This document shows positions 43,620-52,604 of a stretch of DNA of 64,000 bases, in pieces. The position numbers were made by a program, and so were the translations under genes. Below the pieces are notes generated by a model that saw only the letters and a list, made by a program, of their open reading frames with translations, searched no databases and was not told where the DNA came from. Source of the stretch: Alphaproteobacteria bacterium (GTDB lineage Bacteria > Pseudomonadota > Alphaproteobacteria > Rhizobiales > OSC116); the NCBI GenBank assembly GCA_002400495.2, contig NVQL02000014.1, positions 51,888 through 115,887 on the forward strand, given 5' to 3'. Each line of letters opens with the position of its first letter. The stretch's first letter is position 1.

Positions 43620-44702
43620 ATGTCTGGACTGTCTTTAAAAGGCATTAGTAAATCATACGGCACTGTAGAGGTCATCGAAAATCTTAATCTCGATGTCCAT
43701 TCAGGCGAGTTTTTGGTTTTAGTTGGCCCTTCAGGCTGCGGCAAATCGACATTATTACGCATGATTGCAGGTTTAGAAGAAATCTCAGATGGCACAATTT
43801 CAATTGGCGATAGAATTGTCAATGATTTACCCGCCTCACAGCGTAATCTGTCCATGGTATTCCAATCCTACGCGCTCTATCCGCACATGGATGTCCGCAA
43901 GAACCTCGCCTTCGGCCTCACCAATTTAAAAATGCCAAAAGCCGAGATTAACCGCCGCGTGCAACAAGCATCCGACATCCTGCAAATCGGCGAATTGTTA
44001 GGCAGAAAACCACGGCAACTATCAGGTGGGCAAAAACAGCGCGTGGCCATTGGCCGTGCCATTGTCCGCGAGCCAGAATTATTTCTTTTCGATGAGCCTT
44101 TGTCTAATTTAGATGCTGAGTTGCGGGTGCAAATGCGGGTCGAACTGGCCAGCCTTTATAACCGCCTTGGCACCACGATGATTTATGTAACCCATGATCA
44201 AGTTGAAGCCATGACCATGGCAACCAGAATTGTCGTATTGCGCGCTGGCAAAATTGAGCAAGTCGGCACGCCGTACGAATTATATAACAACCCGCAAAAT
44301 CTGTTTGTTGCAGGTTTTATTGGCTCGCCTAAAATCAACACGCTCCCCGCCACCGCATCTTCAAATGAGAGTGGCTTACAAATCAACATAACCAATATTG
44401 GCAAATTCTCCTATGTCGATTTAGCCACCACCACACCAAATATAAGTGTTTGCATTCGCCCCGAAAGCTTTAAAATAAATCAAACCGCCGAATTAAATTT
44501 GGACGTCGAAATTATACTGGTTGAATATTTAGGCAGCGAAATATTCTTACATGTCAAAATCGCCACAGGCCAAACCTTGATGGTGCAAGCCTCAGGCAAA
44601 TCAAACTATAAACTCGGTGAAAAAATTTCGATATCAGCCAACCCGCAAGATTGCCACTATTTCGATGCCGATGGCCAACGCATCCAAGCAAAAAACGCTT
44701 AA
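43620..44702 (+). CDS. UgpC/MalK-type sugar ABC transporter ATPase
   Basis: 360 residues. Walker A GPSGCGKST near residue 38, signature LSGGQKQR, Walker B LFLFDEPLSNLDAELR, H-loop YVTHDQVEAMT, and a TOBE domain. AGAGG lies upstream of the ATG. It is a paralogue of the ATPase of the murQ locus, here serving the second importer. Confidence 0.92.
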   Translation: MSGLSLKGISKSYGTVEVIENLNLDVHSGEFLVLVGPSGCGKSTLLRMIAGLEEISDGTISIGDRIVNDLPASQRNLSMVFQSYALYPHMDVRKNLAFGLTNLKMPKAEINRRVQQASDILQIGELLGRKPRQLSGGQKQRVAIGRAIVREPELFLFDEPLSNLDAELRVQMRVELASLYNRLGTTMIYVTHDQVEAMTMATRIVVLRAGKIEQVGTPYELYNNPQNLFVAGFIGSPKINTLPATASSNESGLQINITNIGKFSYVDLATTTPNISVCIRPESFKINQTAELNLDVEIILVEYLGSEIFLHVKIATGQTLMVQASGKSNYKLGEKISISANPQDCHYFDADGQRIQAKNA

Positions 44703-44713
44703 GCGAGAGATAT

Positions 44714-45736
44714 ATGACAGAAAAACCATTAAAATTAGGCATATTAGGCATAGAACATCGCCATATATATGGCCAGCTAAACAACATGCAAAAAATCGGT
44801 TCAACCTGCGAAAAGTGGTGGACTGAGGGTGACCCCGTCGGCACCGTTAAAGATTTTGCCACCGAATACCCACAATTGGAGCGGGTTACCAACAAGCAAC
44901 AAATTCTAGAAGATGAGTCGATTGACCTCATATTAATCGCCGCCATACCAAACGAGCGGGCGCAATTGGCCATTGAAGCCATGCGCCATGGCAAAGATGT
45001 GATGGTCGATAAACCTGGCTGCACCACCCTCGAGCAATTAGCTGAGATCAAACAAGTTGTTGCCGAAACAGGCCGCATTTGGTCAGTCAATTTTTCTGAA
45101 CGCTTTGAGGTCGAAGCGGTGACCAAAGCCGATCAATTAATCAAAGCTGGTAAAATCGGAAAAGTGCTGCAAACCATAGGCTTAGGCCCCCATCGCCTAA
45201 ATTTACCAACGCGGCCAGATTGGTTTTATGACGTCGAAAAATATGGCGGTATATTATGTGACATCGCCTCACATCAGATTGATCAATTCCTATATTTTAC
45301 AGGCTCTGATGAAGCCCAAGTGATCGCCAGTTCAGTTGGCAATTATGCCAACCCAAATACCCAAGGGCTGCAAGATTTCGGCGATATCCTCCTGCGCAGT
45401 GATCAAGGACAAGCCTATATTCGTGTCGATTGGTTCACCCCAGATGGCTTACCCACATGGGGCGATGGCCGTTTGACCATATTAGGCACAGAAGGTTATA
45501 TTGAATTGCGTAAATATGTCGATATTGATGGCCGCGCGGGCAAGAATCACCTATTCCTAGTCAACAATCAAACATGTGAACATATTAATGCAACAGGAAC
45601 AGGCCTGCCATATTTTGAAAATTTGGTCAATGACGTTAGAAACCGCACAGCAACAGCCATGCCACAACAACATGCATTTAAAGTGATGGAATTGGCAATC
45701 AAAGCACAAAATCAAGCCGCGAGGGTGGGATTATGA
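44714..45736 (+). CDS. Gfo/Idh/MocA-family oxidoreductase
   Basis: About 340 residues. The start LKLGILGIEHRHIYG has an atypical Rossmann loop (G-I-L-G-I-E-H-R-H). Then come LILIAAIPNERAQLAIEAMR and the VMVDKPGC motif, equivalent to the E-K-P motif but with Asp. The C-terminal dehydrogenase domain holds DIASHQIDQFLYFTG. ATG 44714 is preferred to the frame start at 44651, which is inside the ATPase gene. It overlaps the next gene by 4 bp. The dehydrogenation substrate is unknown. Confidence 0.86.
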   Translation: MTEKPLKLGILGIEHRHIYGQLNNMQKIGSTCEKWWTEGDPVGTVKDFATEYPQLERVTNKQQILEDESIDLILIAAIPNERAQLAIEAMRHGKDVMVDKPGCTTLEQLAEIKQVVAETGRIWSVNFSERFEVEAVTKADQLIKAGKIGKVLQTIGLGPHRLNLPTRPDWFYDVEKYGGILCDIASHQIDQFLYFTGSDEAQVIASSVGNYANPNTQGLQDFGDILLRSDQGQAYIRVDWFTPDGLPTWGDGRLTILGTEGYIELRKYVDIDGRAGKNHLFLVNNQTCEHINATGTGLPYFENLVNDVRNRTATAMPQQHAFKVMELAIKAQNQAARVGL

Positions 45737-46824
45737 GTGAAAATAAAAAATTTAACATTGCCATCATCGGCGCAGGCATTGGTGCTGCGCATCTAGACGG
45801 CTATTGCCATTGGCCAGATGCATACCAAGTGATTATGGTCTGCGATAAAGACATCGAACGCGCCAAGGGCATCACTAAAAACCTACCAGATTGCCAAATC
45901 GTCGCCGAAATCGACGAAGTGCTGAACAACCCAGATGTCGATCTAGTCGATGTTTGCTTACCCCCACATTTGCATTACCCCGTCATGATGGCAGCTTTAG
46001 ATGCAGGCAAGCATGTCGTGTGCGAAAAACCATTTGTCGGCTCACTCGAAGAAACCGATGCGTTCATCGCCAAAGCCAAATCTGTCGGCAAAAAAGTATT
46101 TCCCGTATTTCAATATCGCTACGGCTTAGGCTATCAAAGATTTTTACACCTCAAAAACCAAGGCCTACTCGGCAAAGCCTTTGTCGGTTCATTCGAAACC
46201 CATTGGGATAGACGCGCCCCATATTATGCCATAGATTGGCGCGGCACTTGGGTGGGCGAAAACGGCGGCACAATCGTCAGCCACGCCACCCATATCCATG
46301 ATTTAGCCACCCAAATGTTAGGCGAAGTGCAAAAAGTATCCGCATTTCTAGACGTGCGGGTCAACCCCATTGAAACCGAGGATTGCGCGGCAATTTCAAT
46401 GCAAATGGCCTCAGGCGCTTTGGCCACCTCATCAATCACCTTGGGCAATGTCGGCGATATGTCTCGCATACGGGTATGCTTCGAACATGTAACCATTGAA
46501 AGTGGCCTGCAGCCCTATACCATTGGGGCAGGGGACTGGAGCTTTATTGCCAGAGACGAGGCCTTACAAGCAAAAATCGATGAAGAGCTCGCAAAAATTC
46601 AACACACGCCAGAGCGTTTTAACGGCCTTATGGGTGATGTATATAAGGCACTCATAAACGCTCCCGATGCCTCTCCGCCAAGTGTTGCAGACGCGCGTCA
46701 CTCAATGGAGCTGATCACCGCAATTTATCACGCCGATAGAACTGGTTCAACCGCGACTTTGCCAATTGATGCCGATCACCCTTTATATACAGGATGGAAA
46801 AAAGTGGGTATAGCCAATGACTGA
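45733..46824 (+). CDS. Gfo/Idh/MocA-family oxidoreductase
   Basis: 363 residues. NAD-binding IAIIGAGIGAAHLDGY, then VDVCLPPHLHYPVMMAALDA and HVVCEKPF with the conserved E-K-P lysine. The substrate domain contains GGTIVSHATHIHDLATQMLG, with the H-x-x-H/D arrangement typical of sugar dehydrogenases of this family. It overlaps both neighbours, so it is coupled in the operon. Confidence 0.9.
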   Translation: MSENKKFNIAIIGAGIGAAHLDGYCHWPDAYQVIMVCDKDIERAKGITKNLPDCQIVAEIDEVLNNPDVDLVDVCLPPHLHYPVMMAALDAGKHVVCEKPFVGSLEETDAFIAKAKSVGKKVFPVFQYRYGLGYQRFLHLKNQGLLGKAFVGSFETHWDRRAPYYAIDWRGTWVGENGGTIVSHATHIHDLATQMLGEVQKVSAFLDVRVNPIETEDCAAISMQMASGALATSSITLGNVGDMSRIRVCFEHVTIESGLQPYTIGAGDWSFIARDEALQAKIDEELAKIQHTPERFNGLMGDVYKALINAPDASPPSVADARHSMELITAIYHADRTGSTATLPIDADHPLYTGWKKVGIAND

Positions 46825-47497
46825 ACCAATGATTGAGCCAGCAAACAACAAGAAAAAAGCCAAAGCTAAAGTCGTAAAACGCGCGGCTGGCAATGCCGAG
46901 CAGACCAAGAAAAACATCCTATCAGCCGCCATGCACGAATTCGCCGAATATGGCGACAGCGGCGCGCGGATCGATAGAATTGCCGCCAGAGCCAATGCCA
47001 ACAAATCACTTATATTCAGGTATTTCTCCAACAAAGAAGCCCTATATGCCAGTGCACTTAAAGAAGCCTATCGACAAATCCGAATGGGTGAAGAAGAATT
47101 AGAGCTTGAACAATTAGAGCCTTATGAAGCCATTCGAAAATTAATGCGGTTCACCATGGAGCATTATCTAAAATCTCCATGGTTTTTAAGGTTGCTAGCC
47201 ACCGAAAATTTACGCCGCGGCCAAACCATAGAAAATATGGAAGGCATTGCAGGCTTACAATCCCCGCTCATAACCCAGCTTACTAAAGTGCTGAAAAGGG
47301 GTGAGGAAATGGGTCTGTTCAGAGAAAATGTAAACCCCTCAAACCTATATATAATCATCGCCTCATTATTTTATTTTCCCATTTCTAACGTCTATACTTT
47401 GCCCGTTGTGTTTGGGGTTGATGTCGGCAGTTCAGAATGGTTAGAGCAACATTTGCGCTCTTCTGAAAGAATGATTTTGGCACATCTTAAAAAATAA
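46817..47497 (+). CDS. TetR-family regulator
   Basis: 226 residues. A basic, Lys/Ala-rich leader (residues 1-30) precedes the helix-turn-helix: KKNILSAAMHEFAEYGDSGA, then RIAARANANKSLIFRYFSNK. The C-terminal ligand domain resembles YcdC/RutR-like relatives. It overlaps the preceding gene by 8 bp. Two nearly identical palindromes, at 40337 and 47542, are its probable operators, so it likely represses both gene groups until a pathway intermediate appears. Confidence 0.88.
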   Translation: MTEPMIEPANNKKKAKAKVVKRAAGNAEQTKKNILSAAMHEFAEYGDSGARIDRIAARANANKSLIFRYFSNKEALYASALKEAYRQIRMGEEELELEQLEPYEAIRKLMRFTMEHYLKSPWFLRLLATENLRRGQTIENMEGIAGLQSPLITQLTKVLKRGEEMGLFRENVNPSNLYIIIASLFYFPISNVYTLPVVFGVDVGSSEWLEQHLRSSERMILAHLKK

Positions 47498-47541
47498 AAA
47501 CTCTCAATATAAGTGACAAGTATTTTTATTTTTTAAGATGT
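47482..47541. repeat. Perfect 19-bp inverted repeat at the tetR 3' end
   Basis: ACATCTTAAAAAATAAAAA at 47482-47500 is exactly mirrored at 47523-47541 around a 22-nt loop. The left arm includes the last codons and stop of tetR, the right arm ends one base before the operator. The stem is almost pure A/T. It may end tetR transcription or separate the two operon halves. Confidence 0.8.
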
Positions 47542-47557
47542 AACTAAGTAGTTAGTT
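47542..47557. promoter_or_regulatory. Second TetR operator, before the third oxidoreductase gene
   Basis: AACTAAGTAGTTAGTT, a 16-bp palindrome, differing at two central positions from the site at 40337-40352. Flanking ATGT on the left is also shared. It lies 32 bp before the start at 47589. Confidence 0.75.
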
Positions 47558-47588
47558 GCAAAAAATTATCACAGCGAGGAGATATAAA

Positions 47589-48740
47589 ATGGCGACCCAA
47601 CGAATAGGTATAATCATGCATGGTGTGACAGGCCGCATGGGCAAAAACCAACATTTAATCCGTTCTATATTGGCCATAATGAAGCAAGGCGGCCTTCTGC
47701 TTTCCGATGGCACATATTTAATGCCAGATCCAATCCTCATTGGCCGTAACGCCCAAAAAATAGAAGCTTTGGCAAAAGAACTGGGCGTAGAACGCTATGG
47801 CACAGACCTAGATGCCGCCCTCGCCAACCCCGATGATATTTTATTCTTCGACGCAGCCACCACCAAGCTACGGCCTAAATTGCTAAAAAAAGCCATTGAT
47901 GCAGGCAAACATATTTATTGCGAAAAACCAGTTTCAGAATCTCTTAGCGAAGCGCTTGATATTGCGCGCTATGCCGATGCCAAAGGCATCAAAAACGGCA
48001 TCGTGCATGATAAATTAGATCTCCCAGGCCTAAAAAAGCTCAAACGCCTAAGAGATTCTGGATTTTTCGGTGAAATCCTGTCAGTTCGCGGCGAATTCGG
48101 CTATTGGGTGTTTGAAGGCGATTGGATGCCCGCCCAACGCCCAAGTTGGAATTATAGAAAAGCCGATGGCGGCGGCATTATATCCGACATGCTCTGTCAT
48201 TGGCGCTATGTGCTGGACAATGTCATTGCCCCTGTTAAATCAGTATCTTGCATGGGCGCAACCCACATTAAAAAACGCTGGGACGAAGACGGCAACGAAT
48301 ATGTCGCCAATGCCGATGACGCAGCCTATGCCACATTCGAGCTAGAAGGCGGCATCATCGCCCACATCAATTCATCTTGGTGCGTGCGGGTTAGACGCGA
48401 TGATTTAGTCACCTTCCAAGTCGATGGAACTCACGGCTCAGCCGTCGCAGGCTTGCACAAATGCTATTCCCAAGCCCGGGTCAACACCCCCAAACCCGTT
48501 TGGAATCCAGACCAACCACAACCCCTAGATTTTTTCGAAAGCTGGGAAGAAGTCCCCAACAATCAAGTGTTTGACAATGGCTTCAAAGTCCAATGGGAAC
48601 AATTTCTGCGCCACATCGTCGAAGATGCACCTTGGCAATATACATTGTACGAAGGCGCAAAAGGCGTGCAATTGGTAGAGTGCGGCTTACAAAGCTGGGC
48701 AGAGCGCCGTTGGGTCGACATTCCAAAATTGGAGCTTTAA
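47589..48740 (+). CDS. Gfo/Idh/MocA-family oxidoreductase
   Basis: About 383 residues. The ATG at 47589 has AGGAG 8 bp upstream and is preferred to an earlier in-frame ATG. The Rossmann start is GIIMHGVTGRMGKNQHLIRS, and the lysine motif IYCEKPVSESLSEAL. GGGIISDMLCHWRYVLDN supplies the C-terminal catalytic helix with D/H residues. It begins the second half of the catabolic operon under its own operator. Confidence 0.88.
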   Translation: MATQRIGIIMHGVTGRMGKNQHLIRSILAIMKQGGLLLSDGTYLMPDPILIGRNAQKIEALAKELGVERYGTDLDAALANPDDILFFDAATTKLRPKLLKKAIDAGKHIYCEKPVSESLSEALDIARYADAKGIKNGIVHDKLDLPGLKKLKRLRDSGFFGEILSVRGEFGYWVFEGDWMPAQRPSWNYRKADGGGIISDMLCHWRYVLDNVIAPVKSVSCMGATHIKKRWDEDGNEYVANADDAAYATFELEGGIIAHINSSWCVRVRRDDLVTFQVDGTHGSAVAGLHKCYSQARVNTPKPVWNPDQPQPLDFFESWEEVPNNQVFDNGFKVQWEQFLRHIVEDAPWQYTLYEGAKGVQLVECGLQSWAERRWVDIPKLEL

Positions 48741-48743
48741 TTT

Positions 48744-49907
48744 ATGACCTCCCTAAATCTACCCACAGCCAACAGAACTCAAACCATACTCAACCTATCG
48801 ACACCAAAAAACCACGTCATCAGGCCAGAAAGCTATAACCGCACGGTTTACGCAGCCGCTCATGTGGTGGCCGACCCACTCGCCGACATCGACCCATGGT
48901 TAGAACCCGCAATAGACTGGGATAAAACCATTGAATTCAGAGAACAGCTCTGGAGCCGCGGCCTCGGCGTTGCCGAAGCCATGGACACCGCCCAACGCGG
49001 CATGGGCTTAAACTGGGAGCTATCACTCGAGCTCATCAAACGCTCCATCGCCGCCCGAAATGCCCGTGGCGGTGGCCTCATCGCCTGCGGTGCAGGCACC
49101 GATCATTTAACACCAAGTCCAGATGTCACCATTGATGACGTCATCGCGGCTTACGAAATGCAATGTGAGGCCGTAGAGGCCGCTGGCGGGCGCGTCATAT
49201 TAATGGCCAGCCGCGCCTTAGTTGCCTGCGCCAAAAGCCCTGATGATTACAAAAAAGTCTACCGCCATATATTAAGCCAGCTAAAACAACCGGCCATATT
49301 GCACTGGCTCGGCGAAATGTTCGATCCTGCCTTGCAAGGCTATTGGGGCGCCGACAATCACGACACCGCAATGGACACCGCAGTCGATATCGTAACCGAC
49401 AATGCCGCAAAAATTGACGGCATAAAAATCTCACTACTTTCGGCCGAAAAAGAAATTAAAATGCGCCGCCGCCTGCCAGAGAGCGTATTGATGTATACAG
49501 GGGACGACTTTAATTATCCAGATTTAATCGAGGGCGATGAACAAGGCTATTCCCACGCATTATTAGGTATTTTTGACGCCATTGCCCCCGCAGCCGCAGC
49601 CGCACTCACCGCTTTGGGCGAAGGCCGCATCGATGACTATCACAATATTTTCAAACCCACAGTGCCGCTTTCCCGCCACATATTCAAAGCCCCAACCCGT
49701 TTTTACAAAACAGGCATTGTATTTCTAGCCTACCTAAACGGCTTTCAAGATCATTTCACCATGATAAGCGGCCAGCAAAGCACCCGATCTGCGCTTCACC
49801 TTGCCGAGCTTATCCGCCTAGCCGACACAGCAGGCGCACTTATCAACCCTGACCTAGCCGCGTCACGCGCAAAATCTGTCTTTTTAACTTATGGAATAGA
49901 GGTTTAA
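48744..49907 (+). CDS. DUF993 family protein (aldolase-like TIM barrel)
   Basis: 387 residues. Matches DUF993: YNRTVYAAAHVVADPLADID, RGLGVAEAMDTAQRGMGLNW, and AKIDGIKISLLSAEKEIKMR with a lysine placed as in dihydrodipicolinate-synthase-like barrels. The function of the family is not established; an aldolase or lyase step is a reasonable guess. It follows the oxidoreductase by 3 bp and precedes the isomerase by 2 bp. Confidence 0.85.
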   Translation: MTSLNLPTANRTQTILNLSTPKNHVIRPESYNRTVYAAAHVVADPLADIDPWLEPAIDWDKTIEFREQLWSRGLGVAEAMDTAQRGMGLNWELSLELIKRSIAARNARGGGLIACGAGTDHLTPSPDVTIDDVIAAYEMQCEAVEAAGGRVILMASRALVACAKSPDDYKKVYRHILSQLKQPAILHWLGEMFDPALQGYWGADNHDTAMDTAVDIVTDNAAKIDGIKISLLSAEKEIKMRRRLPESVLMYTGDDFNYPDLIEGDEQGYSHALLGIFDAIAPAAAAALTALGEGRIDDYHNIFKPTVPLSRHIFKAPTRFYKTGIVFLAYLNGFQDHFTMISGQQSTRSALHLAELIRLADTAGALINPDLAASRAKSVFLTYGIEV

Positions 49908-49909
49908 CC

Positions 49910-50731
49910 ATGCCCACTGCCGCCCAAATGTCATTAAACACCGCAACCGTTAAAGAGCAATGCAACCTACAACAAGCCATCGAAGGCTGCGCCCGCCATG
50001 GCATTGGCGGCATATCACCATGGCGCGATAAATTGCAAGAATGTGGCGCTGATGAAGCCAGCAAAATGATCAAAGACCACGGCTTAGAAGTCACAGGCCT
50101 GTGCCGCGGTGGCTGGTTCACCGCAGAGGGCAGCCTAACAAATGCTGTGCTAGACGATAACAAACAAGCCGTTGATGAAGCGGTAACAATTGGTGCCAAC
50201 TGTCTGGTCATGGTGGTCGGTGGCGTCCTCGATGGCACAACCGACCTGCAATCATCACATCAGATGGTCGAAGAGGGCCTCGCCAAAACCTTAGAATATG
50301 CGCGGCAATTCAACCTGCCCATTGCCATCGAACCACTACACCCCATGTACGCCGCCGATCGCGCCTGCGTCAACAGCATGCGCCATGCATTAGACATTTG
50401 TGACCGCCTCGGCGATGGCATCGGCGTGGCGTTAGATGTCTACCACGTTTGGTGGGATGTCGAGCTAGAAGCCCAAATAAAACGCGCCGGCAAAGATAGA
50501 TTATTGGCTTTTCATGTCTGTGATTGGCATAAAAACACCAATGATTTATTGCTAGATCGCGGCATGATGGGCGACGGTGTGATTAACATCCCGCTCATTC
50601 GCTCATGGGTTGAACGCGAAGGTTATGATGGCCTCACCGAAGTCGAGATTTTTTCGGCAGAAAAATGGTGGAAAGAAGATGCCGATCTAGTGATGCGCAC
50701 CATGGTTGAACGCGGCCTATCCGCAACTTAA
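49910..50731 (+). CDS. Sugar phosphate isomerase/epimerase-like TIM barrel
   Basis: 273 residues. An AP-endonuclease-2/xylose-isomerase fold with metal ligands visible as IAIEPLHPMYA (Glu), GVALDVYHVWWD (Asp and His), FHVCDWHKN (His) and EVEIFSAEKWW (Glu). Family members epimerise, isomerise or cleave 3-keto sugars. With three Gfo/Idh dehydrogenases a 3-keto-glycoside route is plausible. It is the last gene of the operon. Confidence 0.87.
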   Translation: MPTAAQMSLNTATVKEQCNLQQAIEGCARHGIGGISPWRDKLQECGADEASKMIKDHGLEVTGLCRGGWFTAEGSLTNAVLDDNKQAVDEAVTIGANCLVMVVGGVLDGTTDLQSSHQMVEEGLAKTLEYARQFNLPIAIEPLHPMYAADRACVNSMRHALDICDRLGDGIGVALDVYHVWWDVELEAQIKRAGKDRLLAFHVCDWHKNTNDLLLDRGMMGDGVINIPLIRSWVEREGYDGLTEVEIFSAEKWWKEDADLVMRTMVERGLSAT

Positions 50732-50819
50732 AACCACTCGCCACCAGCAGTTTTCTTCCGTTTATATCCAAATCCGTGATAGGTTCGCCTTAAGGCCAAC
50801 CCATGGAGGAAATCACCGC

Positions 50820-52337
50820 GTGAATGAAGCAAACCACAACCTATTTTGTCATTTAATTTCACCCGATGAAAGCCGAATCGCCATCAGCCTGCCCACGGGC
50901 GAAGAAATCTCCTTTGCAGGGCTAGACGCCATGTCAGCCAGATACGCCAACGCGCTGAAAAACCACGGCCTGCAAAAAGGCGACCGCCTTATGGCGCAAA
51001 CCGAAAAGTCGCACCACGCCGTTGCACTTTATTTAGCAACCATCCGCTTAGGCGCTATTTATGTGACAATTAATTCCGCCTATACCGCAGCAGAAGCCGC
51101 TTATTTTGTCGGCGATGCAACACCTAAAATATTTGTCTGTGACCCTTCACGTTTAGAAGAAACAAAAGCTTTTTGCGCCCCCACAAACAGCTTCGTGGTC
51201 ACGCTAAGCCCCAACGGCGATGGCAGCCTAGATTTAGAAGCCTTGACCCAGTCAGAAAATTTTGTAACCGAGCTTTGCACCAGCCAAGATTTAGCCGCCA
51301 TACTCTATACCTCTGGAACCACAGGCAAATCAAAAGGCGCAATGCTAACCCATGGCAATTTATTGTCCAACGCCCAAACACTATATAAAGTGTGGGGTTA
51401 TGCAAAAGATGATGTTTTAATCCATGCCTTACCAATTTTTCACACCCATGGGCTATTTGTGGCGCTGAATCTCAGCTTCTTGGCCAAAGCAAAAGTCATT
51501 CTGCTCACAAAATTCGATAGTCAGCTGATCATAAAACTAATGCCCACAGCCACAGTGCTCATGGGCGTGCCAACCTTCTACACCCGCCTGCTTAGCGAAG
51601 CGGGGCTCAACCAGTCTACCTGCGCAAATATGCGCCTATTCGTCTCTGGCTCAGCGCCTTTGTTGGCCGCAACCCACAACCAATGGCAACAAACAACAGG
51701 CCATGCAATATTAGAACGCTATGGCATGACCGAAACCAATATGAACACCTCAAACCCACTAAATGGCGAGCGCCGCCCAGGAACCGTCGGCATGGCTTTG
51801 CCGGGCACCGAGCTGCGCATCGCGGTTAAAACAACCACCGAATTAATGCCCACAGGCGAAATTGGCATGCTGCAAGTGCGCGGGCCAAACGTATTTGTCG
51901 GCTATTGGAACATGCCCGAAAAAACCGCAGCCGAATTCACTTCAGATGGTTTCTTCATCACAGGCGATCTAGGCCTCATAGATAAAGACGGCTATATTCA
52001 CATCATCGGCCGCGATAAAGACATGATAATTTCAGGCGGCCTTAACATTTACCCCAAAGAGATCGAAACCGAATTAGATGCCATGCAACATATCCTAGAA
52101 AGCGCAGTTTTTGGCGTTGACGACGCCGATTTCGGCGAAAAAGTCATCGCCGCCATTATACTTGAACAGGGATGTGAAGAAAATCGCCAAGCCATCGACA
52201 GCCACATGACCAACCGCCTCGCGCGCTTCAAGCGACCTGCGGAAATTTATTTTCTAGAAAACCTACCACGCAATACGATGGGCAAAGTGCAAAAAAATAT
52301 TTTGCGTCAAGAATTTTTGACAAACAGCCAGACTTGA
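50820..52337 (+). CDS. matB: Malonyl-CoA synthetase
   Basis: About 505 residues. The P-loop is LYTSGTTGKSKGAML. YGMTETNMNTSNPL and FFITGDLGLIDKDGYIHIIG closely match MatB of rhizobia, and the C-terminal lysine is in RNTMGKVQKNIL. It joins malonate and CoA with ATP cleavage to AMP. GTG at 50820 has GGAGG upstream; the frame is open to 50706 but overlaps the previous gene. No malonate decarboxylase or transporter is adjacent, so an orphan or detoxifying role is possible. Confidence 0.9.
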   Translation: MNEANHNLFCHLISPDESRIAISLPTGEEISFAGLDAMSARYANALKNHGLQKGDRLMAQTEKSHHAVALYLATIRLGAIYVTINSAYTAAEAAYFVGDATPKIFVCDPSRLEETKAFCAPTNSFVVTLSPNGDGSLDLEALTQSENFVTELCTSQDLAAILYTSGTTGKSKGAMLTHGNLLSNAQTLYKVWGYAKDDVLIHALPIFHTHGLFVALNLSFLAKAKVILLTKFDSQLIIKLMPTATVLMGVPTFYTRLLSEAGLNQSTCANMRLFVSGSAPLLAATHNQWQQTTGHAILERYGMTETNMNTSNPLNGERRPGTVGMALPGTELRIAVKTTTELMPTGEIGMLQVRGPNVFVGYWNMPEKTAAEFTSDGFFITGDLGLIDKDGYIHIIGRDKDMIISGGLNIYPKEIETELDAMQHILESAVFGVDDADFGEKVIAAIILEQGCEENRQAIDSHMTNRLARFKRPAEIYFLENLPRNTMGKVQKNILRQEFLTNSQT

Positions 52338-52604
52338 AACTTAAACATTATCAACAGATATTCACTAATCAAAAATTATTATAATAAGAATAATTAATCA
52401 ATGGATCTTATTGATTAACCTATTTAAACCGCCTTCTACATTAAATCCATCACCATATGCAGCCATAAATACATATTGACTTAATGAGTATAATTGCCTT
52501 GTTTAAAAATGAATTGATTTAACAGGGGGTGGTTTATGAGTTATATTTTAAACTAACATTTCATCTCATTTTTTTTTAATATTTTTGTAATTTAGTGAGT
52601 ATAA

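Noticed and set aside
43484-43855. Antisense frame of 123 codons over the ABC ATPase start
   Set aside because: The sense strand carries perfect ABC motifs; the antisense product has no family features.
44554-45126. Antisense frame of 190 codons opposite the first Gfo/Idh gene
   Set aside because: Shadow of the dehydrogenase, no start signal, low-complexity composition.
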